From Devosia sp. (GTDB lineage: Bacteria > Pseudomonadota > Alphaproteobacteria > Rhizobiales > Devosiaceae), in the NCBI GenBank assembly GCA_030680995.1, contig JAUXUM010000130.1, positions 1 to 52,262 on the forward strand: a DNA stretch of 52,262 nt, read 5' to 3'. Shown here piece by piece: positions 45,364 to 52,262 of this stretch (positions within the stretch are counted from its first letter, which is position 1; each line of letters opens with the position of its first letter). The translations under genes and the position numbers were made by a program. The notes beneath the pieces are model-generated. The model did not search any database and had not been told where the DNA came from. It was given only the letters and a program-made list of their open reading frames with translations.

Positions 45364-47757
45364 GTGGCGATTTCCGTGGCACGCAAGGGCGGGCAGCAAG
45401 CGAGTGCCGGCAATCTGCCGGATCGCGCCGTCCTGATGGGATTGTTCGAGCAGATGGTGCTGCTGCGCCGCTTCGAGAGCACGGCGCAGATCGCCTGCCG
45501 CAAGGGCGAGACGCCCGGCTTCCTGCACCTTTATATCGGCCAGGAAGCGACCGGCGTCGGCGTCTGCGCGCATCTGCGGCATAGCGACTGGGTCACGTCC
45601 ACGCATCGCGGCCATGGTCATGCCCTCGCCAAGGGCGCCGATCCCAAGCGCGTGATGGCCGAACTCTTCGGCAAGGTAGACGGCATCTGCGGCGGCCGCG
45701 GCGGAACCATGCATCTCTATGACCGCACCGCCGGCCTGTTCGGCACCAACGGCATCGTGGCGGCGGGTATCGGCCACGCGGTCGGCATCGGCATGAGCGC
45801 CCACCGACAGGGCCGCGACGATATCGGCGTCGCCTTCTTCGGCGATGGCGCGGCCAATCATGGTGGCTTTCACGAGGCGCTGAATTTTGCCGCCGTGCAA
45901 CGCGCGCCGGCGGTATTCGTGTGCGAGAACAACCTCTACGCCACCGCGACCCCGCTCAAATCGGTCACCCTCAATCCCGAGATCGCCAGCAAGGCGGCGT
46001 CCTACGGCATGCCGGGCGTTGCCGTGGACGGCAACGACGTCTTCGCCGTCTGGCTGGCGATGAAGGAAGCCACCGAACGTGCCCGCTCGGGCAAGGGCCC
46101 GACCCTGATCGAGTGCAAGACCTACCGCACAGTGGGCCACCATGAGGGCGATCCGGTCGTCGGCACCTACCGGACGCAGGCCGAAGTCGACGCCTGGCTC
46201 AAGCGCGATCCCATCGACATGTTCCGCAAGCGCCTGATCGAGGATTATGGCGTCGCCGACGCGGAGGACCTCGCCGATATCGAGGCCCATGTCGAGAGGG
46301 TGGTGCAGGAGGCGCTGGAGTTCGCCCGCAACTCGCCCGAGCCGGACCCGGCGACGGTACGCCGCCATGTCTTCGCCGACCCGATCAACCCGCCCGAGGC
46401 GTTGCGTCCGCAGCCGGCGGGCGAGACCCGGGTACAAGGCTGGCTGGAAGCGGTGCGCGACGGCATTGCCGAGGAAATGCGCGCCAATTCCGCCATCCTC
46501 TATTTCGGCGAGGGCACCGGCGAGCGCGGCGGCAGCTTCGCCCACACCAAGAATCTCTGGCAGGAATTCGGCGCCGAACGGATGGTCGACACGCCGATCT
46601 CCGAGCAGGGTTTTACCGCTGCTGCCGTCGGCGCTTCGGCCACCGGCGCCAGAACCGTCTCGGACCTGATGTTCGCCGATTTCGCCTTCGAGACGGCCGG
46701 CCAGATTTTCCTGCAGGCCGCAAAGCTTCGCTACATGAGCAATGGCGCGATGAATGCGCCAATGGTGGTGCGGATCGGTGCCGGAGCGCTGCGCAGCTCC
46801 GGGCCGCACCATAGCGGCATGTACCACCCGGTCTTCGCGCATATGCCGGGGCTCGTGGTTTGCGTGCCCTCGACCCCCGCCGACGCCAAGGGGCTGATGA
46901 AGACGGCGCTGCGCGCCGGCGATCCGGTGATCATGCTGGAGCCGAAGGCGCTCTTCGCCTCCAGGAGCGAAGTCCCGGTGGGAGAGCACTACGTGCCGTT
47001 CGGCGTTGCGCGCATCGCGCGGTCCGGCGCCGACATCACTATCGTTGCCGCCGGGCAGATGGTGCCGCGTTCGCTCGAAGCGGCGGCACTCCTTGCGGCT
47101 GAGGGGATTGAGGCCGAGATCATCGACTTGCGCACGATCATGCCGCTCGACGTCAATACCGTGGTCGAAAGCCTCAAGAAGACCCACAAACTGCTGGTCG
47201 TCGACGAGGCCTGGGCCATGTGCGGCATGGGCGGCGAAATCGCCCAGACCATCAACGAGCTGGCCTTCGACGAGCTGGACGCACCGGTCGGCCGACTGCA
47301 TACGGCGCCAACCTCGCATCCATTTGCGCCGGTACTGGAACACGCCATGCTGGTCGACACGCCCCGCATCGTCGACGCGGCCCGTAAGGTGATTGCCGGT
47401 ACCCCGCCGGTGCCCGATCACTGGCATGCGACAGGCATAAGGTCGGCTACAGCTCCGGCATCTGCCGCGCCTGCCCCGGCCGTGCCGGCCGCGCCCACTT
47501 CCACATCTGCCGCATCCGGGAACGAGGAGCCGATCAACATGCCGTTCGGCGACCTCACGGTATCCGAAGGCACGCTGGTCAAGTGGCTGAAGGCGGTCGG
47601 CGATGCGGTCGAGGAAGGCGAAGTGGTGGCCGAAATCGAGACCGACAAGACCGTGGTGGAGATCGAAGCCCCGATGAGCGGCACGCTCGCCAGCATCGAC
47701 CAGCCGGTCGGCGCGGTCGTGCCGATGGGCGGCCGGATCGGTGCCGTCGGAAAGTAA
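45364..47757 (+). CDS. 2-oxoacid dehydrogenase: E1alpha-E1beta-lipoyl triple fusion
   Basis: This 797-residue protein joins three normally separate parts. Residues about 20-340 are the thiamine-diphosphate E1alpha with FFGDGAANHGGFHEALNFA and VCENN. Residues about 365-690 are the E1beta transketolase-like half, with TPISEQGFTAAAVGAS and APMVVRIGAGALRSSGPHHS. An Ala/Pro linker leads to a C-terminal lipoyl domain (about 720-797) with the lipoylation Lys in EIETDKTVVEIEAP. GTG 45364 follows GGGAGGGG. It belongs to the pyruvate/acetoin/branched-chain class; the substrate is unknown. An E2-like gene follows, but there is no E3 in the window. Confidence 0.93.
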   Translation: MAISVARKGGQQASAGNLPDRAVLMGLFEQMVLLRRFESTAQIACRKGETPGFLHLYIGQEATGVGVCAHLRHSDWVTSTHRGHGHALAKGADPKRVMAELFGKVDGICGGRGGTMHLYDRTAGLFGTNGIVAAGIGHAVGIGMSAHRQGRDDIGVAFFGDGAANHGGFHEALNFAAVQRAPAVFVCENNLYATATPLKSVTLNPEIASKAASYGMPGVAVDGNDVFAVWLAMKEATERARSGKGPTLIECKTYRTVGHHEGDPVVGTYRTQAEVDAWLKRDPIDMFRKRLIEDYGVADAEDLADIEAHVERVVQEALEFARNSPEPDPATVRRHVFADPINPPEALRPQPAGETRVQGWLEAVRDGIAEEMRANSAILYFGEGTGERGGSFAHTKNLWQEFGAERMVDTPISEQGFTAAAVGASATGARTVSDLMFADFAFETAGQIFLQAAKLRYMSNGAMNAPMVVRIGAGALRSSGPHHSGMYHPVFAHMPGLVVCVPSTPADAKGLMKTALRAGDPVIMLEPKALFASRSEVPVGEHYVPFGVARIARSGADITIVAAGQMVPRSLEAAALLAAEGIEAEIIDLRTIMPLDVNTVVESLKKTHKLLVVDEAWAMCGMGGEIAQTINELAFDELDAPVGRLHTAPTSHPFAPVLEHAMLVDTPRIVDAARKVIAGTPPVPDHWHATGIRSATAPASAAPAPAVPAAPTSTSAASGNEEPINMPFGDLTVSEGTLVKWLKAVGDAVEEGEVVAEIETDKTVVEIEAPMSGTLASIDQPVGAVVPMGGRIGAVGK

Positions 47758-47871
47758 CGGGGACCGCTGCCGGCGGCCGGGGGACAAGCAATGTAAATTC
47801 TATGCACCAACTGTCAGGCCTCGGACGAGGCCGAACTCGAGCGCGAGCACTATCCCGGTATCGAGTTCATT

Positions 47872-48807
47872 GTGGCCAGATCGACCACCGACGTCGCCGC
47901 TACGCTCGACCCCGAAATCTGCAAATCCGTGGACGCGGTCATCAACTATTCGCCTACCCTAAATGTCGCGGCGGCGCCCTCCGCCTTCCCCAATGCGAAG
48001 ATCGCCGTCCGCTCCGGCGTCGGCTTCGACAATATCGACACGGCCGGCTGGGGCGCCCGCAATATTCCCGCCTGCAATGTGCCCGACTATGGCACCACCG
48101 AAGTCGCCGACCACGCCATCGGCCTGATGCTGGCGCTGACCCGCGGTACATCGAGCTATGGACCGGAGCTGGTGCGGGATGGTTTCGACGGCTGGAATTT
48201 CTCCAAGGCGCCGCTGGTCCGCCGTCACAGGGGCGCGACGTTCGGCGTCGTCGGTCTCGGGCGCATCGGCTTTGCCGCAACGCGCCGCGCCGCGGCCTTC
48301 GACATGAAGGTGATGTTCTACGATCCGCACCTCTCATCAGGTGTCGACCTTTCCACCGGCTATGAGCGTGTGCACTCGCTTGCCGAGCTGATGGGCCGCA
48401 GCGACGTGGTTTCGGTGCATGCCCCGCTCAGCGCGACCACCCGCGGATTGCTCGGAGCGGAAGCGTTTGCCGCCGCCAAGCCGGGACTGATCCTCATCAA
48501 CACGGCACGCGGCCCCATCGTCGATTTGTCGGCGCTCGAAGCGGCGATGCGGAACGACATCGTGGCCGGCGCGGGACTCGATGTGCTGCCCAACGAACCG
48601 GGTGATCTCGACCACCCGCTGCTCGCCGCCTGGCGCCGCGACGAGGCCTGGATCAATGGGCGCCTGATCGTGACCCCGCACGCGGCATTTTTTAGCCCGG
48701 CCGCGATGCGCGACCTGCGCCTCAAATCCACCGAAGTGGTACACGCCTTTCTCACCGAAGGCCGGCTGACCAATTGCGTCAATGCCGAGTATCTGAGGGC
48801 TCGATGA
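47872..48807 (+). CDS. D-isomer-specific 2-hydroxyacid dehydrogenase, N-terminus in doubt
   Basis: This NAD-dependent dehydrogenase of the CtBP/phosphoglycerate-dehydrogenase type has GVVGLGRIGFAATRRAA (Rossmann motif), catalytic Arg in NTARGPIVD, Glu in VLPNEPGD and His in VTPHAAFFS. GTG 47872 gives 311 residues. In the same frame the sequence upstream (47797-47871) still encodes a fitting N-terminus (ILCTNCQASDEAELE, then YPGIEF). The best start, ATG 47791, with GGGGGA 6 bases upstream, is followed at once by TAA (47794). The gene is therefore broken at codon 2 or starts unusually. It is coupled to the E2-like gene (ATGA, 48804-48807). Confidence 0.75.
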   Translation: MARSTTDVAATLDPEICKSVDAVINYSPTLNVAAAPSAFPNAKIAVRSGVGFDNIDTAGWGARNIPACNVPDYGTTEVADHAIGLMLALTRGTSSYGPELVRDGFDGWNFSKAPLVRRHRGATFGVVGLGRIGFAATRRAAAFDMKVMFYDPHLSSGVDLSTGYERVHSLAELMGRSDVVSVHAPLSATTRGLLGAEAFAAAKPGLILINTARGPIVDLSALEAAMRNDIVAGAGLDVLPNEPGDLDHPLLAAWRRDEAWINGRLIVTPHAAFFSPAAMRDLRLKSTEVVHAFLTEGRLTNCVNAEYLRAR

Positions 48808-49508
48808 CCACAGCACCCCTGCAGTCCGCGCGCCGCGCAGTGTCGCCCTATGCACGGCGGCTTGCCCGCGAGCGCGGAATCGCGCTGGAGTCGCTGACGG
48901 GTACCGGCCCCGCGGGCCGAATCATTGCGGCCGACGTTGCCGGTTTCGTCCCCCATACGGCAGAAGTTTTGCTCCGGAATACCGGCCTGCGGACCTCCGC
49001 CCTCGGGGCGACAATCCAGATGGAGACGCTGCAGCGCCTGCTGGCCGGGTTTGCCGAGGCCGATACGCCCTTCGTCCTGGAAGACGTAACGCTGCGCGCC
49101 GCCGGCTGTGCACTCGACGATGTCCCCGGTACCAGCGGCCTAGAGGGCTTGCCGGTCGCCCTCGAAACGATGCTGGGCCAGCGGCGCGGCCAGATCGTTT
49201 TCGCCGACATCCGCAAAGGTTCGCTGGCGCCGCTGCGCTTGCGCCGGCTCGCTGCTCTCGAAGCAGCCGCTGATCAGTCCGGCGCGCCCGCCGCGCTGTC
49301 CCTGCGGCTGTTACAGGTCGGCGACATCCGCCCTGTCCTGATGCCGCTGCTGCCGGGTCGCGTCATGCGGCTGGTGCTTGCGGCCGGTCCCGCCTCGGCC
49401 GAGTGCCTACTGTCATTCGATGCGGACGCTGTGGACGAGGACGCGGCCACCGAATTCCTGGCCAGGTTCAAGAGCTACCTGGAGGTCCCGCTGCGCCTGC
49501 TGGCATAG
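48804..49508 (+). CDS. E2-like protein: E1/E3-binding domain + inactive acyltransferase core
   Basis: This 234-residue protein starts with a peripheral-subunit-binding domain (about residues 8-48, VSPYARRLARERGIALESL). A shortened 2-oxoacid dehydrogenase acyltransferase domain follows, ending LLSFDADAVDEDAATEFLARF. In active E2 the last motif is DHRVVDGA; here it reads DADAVDED, so the catalytic His is gone. The protein has no lipoyl domain; that domain is fused to E1 two genes upstream. It may be a scaffold holding the E1-lipoyl protein, not an acyl-CoA-forming enzyme. The overlap with the hydroxyacid dehydrogenase gene indicates one operon. Confidence 0.8.
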   Translation: MTTAPLQSARRAVSPYARRLARERGIALESLTGTGPAGRIIAADVAGFVPHTAEVLLRNTGLRTSALGATIQMETLQRLLAGFAEADTPFVLEDVTLRAAGCALDDVPGTSGLEGLPVALETMLGQRRGQIVFADIRKGSLAPLRLRRLAALEAAADQSGAPAALSLRLLQVGDIRPVLMPLLPGRVMRLVLAAGPASAECLLSFDADAVDEDAATEFLARFKSYLEVPLRLLA

Positions 49509-49546
49509 CTGGGGATGGCGAAAATGCCCGCGCCTACGGAGGCAGC

Positions 49547-49563
49547 GAGCATGCTATTATGAT
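49547..49563. promoter_or_regulatory. operator-like site 4 (gntR promoter)
   Basis: ATGCTATTATGAT (49551-49563) matches the right 13 positions of the 17-base motif at 12. The A+T island continues to ATTATACC (49564-49571). It lies 30-46 bases before the gntR ATG, the place expected for autoregulation. Confidence 0.55.
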
Positions 49564-49592
49564 AATTATACCTATCGAGGCTGGCTGTATCA

Positions 49593-50363
49593 ATGGACGA
49601 CTTGACATCCAATATCGACCTTCTTCCGAAGCGATCGCTGGCCCGTGCGCACGGACCTCTCTACCGGCAGCTGGCCGATATCCTGCGCGAGCCCATTGCG
49701 AACGGCGCATTTCCGGTGGGCGGGGAGCTGCCGAAGGAAGCGACGATTGCCGACCATTTCGGGGTGAGCCTCATCACCGTGCGCCAGGCGTTGCGCGATC
49801 TCGAGACCGACGGGCTGATCAAGAAGCGCTCGGCCAAGCCCGCGGTCGTCACCGCCCGCAACCCGTCGGTAACTCTCAGCTGGGATTTCAGGAATTTCGC
49901 CGACATGGCGGCCTTCACCAAGGACGCGCAGCTCAAGATCAAGTCCTACCGCAAGGAGGTGGCGCCGGTGCTGCAGCGTCATTTCGGCATGGGCAAGGAT
50001 GAGGCCGGCTACTGCCTGCGCAGCGTGCTGTCGGTGGGAACGCAGAAGAAGGCGCAGGTCACCACCTATTTCCCGCCCGACGTCGGCGCCCAGTTCAAGC
50101 GCGAGGATTTCACCGATGTGCTGATCTTCCGCTCGGTGCAGAAGCACCTCAACGTGCGCATGGTGGTCGCCCATGTCACCGTGCGGGCCGAGATTGCCGA
50201 CGAGGCGGTGGCGGCCGATCTCGACATCGCCGAGGGGGCACCGCTCCTCACCGTCGAGATGCTGTACCAGTCGGACGAGCAGCGCAATGTCGAGCTCTCG
50301 ATCGCCCGCCACCGGGCCGATCTGTTCAGCATCACCTATGACGCACCGAATGACATGGCCTGA
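49593..50363 (+). CDS. GntR-family transcriptional regulator (HutC/UTRA type)
   Basis: This 256-residue protein has an N-terminal GntR winged helix (about residues 20-85) with LYRQLADILREPIANGAFPVG, LPKEATIADHFGVSLITVRQ and ALRDLETDGLIKK. The C-terminal UTRA effector-binding domain (about 110-256) is of the type that binds sugars or small acids. It probably represses the cluster by binding the A+T-rich sites at 36.96, 43.83, 45.27 and 49.55 kb and releases them on binding a pathway metabolite. The start Met at 49593 is the only one before the HTH, although the GAGG site is rather far away (13 bases). Confidence 0.9.
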   Translation: MDDLTSNIDLLPKRSLARAHGPLYRQLADILREPIANGAFPVGGELPKEATIADHFGVSLITVRQALRDLETDGLIKKRSAKPAVVTARNPSVTLSWDFRNFADMAAFTKDAQLKIKSYRKEVAPVLQRHFGMGKDEAGYCLRSVLSVGTQKKAQVTTYFPPDVGAQFKREDFTDVLIFRSVQKHLNVRMVVAHVTVRAEIADEAVAADLDIAEGAPLLTVEMLYQSDEQRNVELSIARHRADLFSITYDAPNDMA

Positions 50364-50375
50364 GGCCGGCGTTCC

Positions 50376-50459
50376 GGGCGCGTCGCGGCCACGCTGGAAG
50401 GCGACCGCATTTCCGGGGAAGGCATCCTGCGGGCCGCCGTGTTGGACGAGGCCGCCTGA
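50376..50459 (+). pseudogene. 3' remnant of a sugar ABC ATPase gene
   Basis: A frame ending at TGA 50457-50459 encodes GRVAATLEGDRISGEGILR then AAVLDEAA. This resembles the very end of CUT2 ATPases (RbsA/MglA type), where a strand like GRVVAEL and a helix like ISEEAIL close the second domain. The remaining roughly 1.4 kb of the gene is absent, and gntR ends only 12 bases upstream. The next gene is a permease, so the order ATPase-permease-permease is what would be expected before the deletion. Confidence 0.6.
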
Positions 50460-50461
50460 CG

Positions 50462-51295
50462 ATGACCGCGTCCACCGCGATGACACTGATGCTCGCCGCA
50501 ACCGGCCAGACCATCGTGCTGATCCGCGGCGGCATCGACCTCTCGATCGGCGGCATGATCAGCCTGGGCACGGTGATTGCAGCCACCCAGTTCGGCACCG
50601 ACCCGGCCAATATCGGGCTGTGGTCGATCATCATCCTGGCACTGGGCTTCGGGGTTGGCGCCCTCAACGGCCTGTTGATCTCGGCCCTCAAGCTGCAGCC
50701 CTTCCTGGTAACGCTCGCCAGTTGGTCGATCCTCAACGGCACGGCCATGCTGATCCTGCCTACCGACGGCGGCAGCGTGCCGGGCTTGTGGATCGGCTTC
50801 GGCTATGCCCAATTCCTCGGACTGGCGAGTCCGGTCTGGATGCTGCTGGCACTGATCCTGTTCTGGTACTGGTTCCGCGCCACCCGGCTCGGCATCGCCA
50901 TCCAGGCCACCGGCTCGAGCGAGAAATCCGCCTTCCTCTCGGGCGTCTCAACGACCCGCATCAACCTCATCGCCTATGGCCTTTCAGGGCTGTTTGCGGC
51001 CGGCGCGGCGCTCTACCTGACGACGCAGACCGGCGCGGGCTCGCCGACCATCGGCAAGGACTACATCCTGCCCTCCGTCGCGGCGGCGGTGATCGGCGGC
51101 GTCAGTCTGTTCGGAGGCCGCGGACATCTGCTCGGCACCCTTGTCGGCGCCTATATCCTCACCCTGATCGGCAATCTGGTCTTCGTGCTGCGAGTCTCCA
51201 GCTACTGGCAACCGGTGATGTCGGGCGCCATCCTGCCGCTCGCGGTGCTGGCCAGCTCGCTTGCCGAAAAGACGGCGCGGGAGCAGCACCGGTGA
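50462..51295 (+). CDS. CUT2 sugar permease, apparently N-terminally shortened
   Basis: This 277-residue permease enters directly at MTASTAMTLMLAATGQ followed by the family motif QTIVLIRGGIDLSIGG, which in full-length relatives lies after about 50-60 residues including the first membrane helix. The rest is complete, with the second motif AAVIGGVSLFGGRGHLLGT and about seven hydrophobic segments. The complete CUT2 permease in this window has 351 residues. Loss of the first helix suggests it is inactive. Its stop overlaps the GTG of the second permease. Confidence 0.8.
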   Translation: MTASTAMTLMLAATGQTIVLIRGGIDLSIGGMISLGTVIAATQFGTDPANIGLWSIIILALGFGVGALNGLLISALKLQPFLVTLASWSILNGTAMLILPTDGGSVPGLWIGFGYAQFLGLASPVWMLLALILFWYWFRATRLGIAIQATGSSEKSAFLSGVSTTRINLIAYGLSGLFAAGAALYLTTQTGAGSPTIGKDYILPSVAAAVIGGVSLFGGRGHLLGTLVGAYILTLIGNLVFVLRVSSYWQPVMSGAILPLAVLASSLAEKTAREQHR

Positions 51296-51900
51296 GCACC
51301 TTTTTCGCCCGCAACCGACTGATCATCCTTGCCTATATCGGCATGCTGGTCCTGCTGCTGGTCACCGCGCTGTTCTCGCCGGGGTTTCTTTCCGAATCCA
51401 ACCTGCGTGCGACGGTGGTCCTGGCCGCCTTCGTCGGCATCGTGGCGCTGGGCCAGACCTTCGTCATGATCGGCAGCGGCATCGACCTTTCCGTGCCCTG
51501 GGTGCTGAATTCGGGGGCAATCCTGATGACCCTGCTTTGCGCCGGGCAGGATCTGCCGCTGCTCTGGGTGGTGCCGCTGGTGCTTGCCGGCGGGGCCACG
51601 ATCGGTCTGCTCAACGGGATCGGTGTGGGCAATTCCTACCTGTTCACCTTGATCGCCGCCGTGGCCATCGGAGGGGCATCGATCCTGGGCGGCAGCGGCC
51701 ATTATCTGAGCACGGTGGCCGGCGCGCTGGTGCTGACCATCCTCACCGGCCTGTTGCCGGCGCTGCACCTGTCGAGCGGCGCCCTGCTCGTCGTCTACGG
51801 GGCCGTGATCCTGTTGACGGTCTCGATCGGCAGCGAGACCTTTGCCACCCTCTGGGGACTGGCGTTCAGGACCCAGAACAACAGAAAGCCGGGAGAATAG
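51292..51900 (+). CDS. CUT2 sugar permease with internal deletion
   Basis: This 202-residue ORF has a normal N-terminus (first helix LIILAYIGMLVLLLVTALF, motif ALGQTFVMIGSGIDLSVPW) and a normal C-terminus (IAAVAIGGASILGGSGHYLS to the end). The middle is missing: IGLLNGIGVG near residue 107 is followed directly by the C-terminal block, where relatives have about 110 further residues and several helices. The frame is kept. It probably encodes a non-functional permease. GTG 51292 overlaps the previous stop (GTGA). Confidence 0.8.
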   Translation: MSTFFARNRLIILAYIGMLVLLLVTALFSPGFLSESNLRATVVLAAFVGIVALGQTFVMIGSGIDLSVPWVLNSGAILMTLLCAGQDLPLLWVVPLVLAGGATIGLLNGIGVGNSYLFTLIAAVAIGGASILGGSGHYLSTVAGALVLTILTGLLPALHLSSGALLVVYGAVILLTVSIGSETFATLWGLAFRTQNNRKPGE

Positions 51901-51902
51901 CG

Positions 51903-52262
51903 ATGGTGGATATCACCTGTGTGGTCGATGCCAAGGCGGAGCTGGGCGAAGGCACGCTCTGGGATCCGGCCGACGGCATGCTGTGGTGGATCGACATCTG
52001 GAGCAAGCTCATCCACCGCTACAGTCCCGCCACGGGCGCGGACGACACTTGGGAAGCTCCCGAGTACCTCGGCTGCCTCGGCCTGCGTGAGAAGGGCGGA
52101 CTGGTGGTGACAATGGTGAGCGGCTTCCATTTCTTCGATCCCGAAACAGAGAAGTTTGACCCCATCGTCGACCCCGAAGCGCATCTCGCGGACACCCGCT
52201 TCAACGATGGCAAGCCTGATCGTCAGGGGCGCTTCTGGTCGGGCACGATGTTCGAGGTGCCG
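51903..52262 (+). CDS. SMP-30/gluconolactonase-family sugar lactonase (partial)
   Basis: The 120 residues seen before the window ends begin a six-bladed beta-propeller lactonase. The metal-ligand Glu lies in AELGEGTLWDP (LGEG motif). LWWIDIWSKLIHRY follows, and RFNDGKPDRQGRFWSGTM carries the conserved Asn and Asp. Such enzymes open sugar-acid lactones formed by a sugar dehydrogenase. It follows the second permease by 2 bases, so it belongs to the same operon. It runs off the right edge. Confidence 0.9.
   Translation, partial: MVDITCVVDAKAELGEGTLWDPADGMLWWIDIWSKLIHRYSPATGADDTWEAPEYLGCLGLREKGGLVVTMVSGFHFFDPETEKFDPIVDPEAHLADTRFNDGKPDRQGRFWSGTMFEVP

Overview
The window (52,262 bases, about 63-65% G+C by eye) looks like a chromosome segment of an alphaproteobacterium of the order Hyphomicrobiales (Rhizobiales). 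This rests on a fused SecDF, a PopZ/DUF2497 protein, an ExoR-like Sel1 protein, a DUF1127 micro-protein, and a run erpA / dgt-argS-SPOR-scpA-scpB-tatABC-serS-surE-nlpD / yajC-secDF that is characteristic of that order. A Devosia-like genus is a guess only.

Layout. 0.3-8.5 kb: DUF1127, a glutathione transferase, a DJ-1/PfpI protein, trmFO, then on the minus strand yajC-secDF followed by overlapping homologues of the mitochondrial complex I assembly factors NDUFAF3 and NDUFAF6, and a DUF815 ATPase. 8.5-10.3 kb: a likely FNR/FixK box, a two-haem cytochrome c and a four-haem NapC/NirT quinol dehydrogenase, with no terminal reductase beside them. 10.4-24.4 kb: a minus-strand housekeeping block (nlpD-type LytM lipoprotein, surE, serS, tatC/B/A, an orphan ABC ATPase, scpB, scpA, SPOR protein, argS, dgt). 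It is interrupted by a perfect 25-bp inverted-repeat element, and serS carries an unusual insertion of about 67 residues. 24.5-36.4 kb: erpA, a serine hydrolase, xth, a small ORF, exoR-like, ilvD, valS, popZ, tolC, pcm and tRNA-Cys(GCA).

From about 36.9 kb to the end the character changes to one accessory carbohydrate/sugar-acid catabolic cluster under a GntR/UTRA regulator (49.6 kb). It contains two adjacent short-chain dehydrogenases with complementary catalytic defects, an aldose 1-epimerase, a complete CUT2-type sugar ABC transporter with an intact SDR, an HpcH/HpaI aldolase, a 2-oxoacid dehydrogenase made as an E1alpha-E1beta-lipoyl fusion, a D-2-hydroxyacid dehydrogenase, an E2-like protein that has lost its catalytic His motif, a second and damaged CUT2 transporter, and the start of an SMP-30 lactonase.

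Four AT-rich operator-like sites built on one 17-bp motif lie in front of the transcription units of this cluster, including gntR itself. They stand out sharply against the G+C-rich background and tie the units together as one regulon. The cluster is also decaying: an enolase-superfamily dehydratase is reduced to a frameshifted remnant with a 13-copy GGCCTT repeat, an ABC ATPase survives only as its last 28 or so codons, both permeases of the second transporter are shortened, and the hydroxyacid dehydrogenase has TAA directly after its best ATG. The inferred pathway is sugar -> lactone -> acid -> 2-keto-3-deoxy acid -> aldol cleavage, with the 2-oxoacid dehydrogenase acting on a downstream keto acid. 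The actual substrate cannot be read from the sequence.
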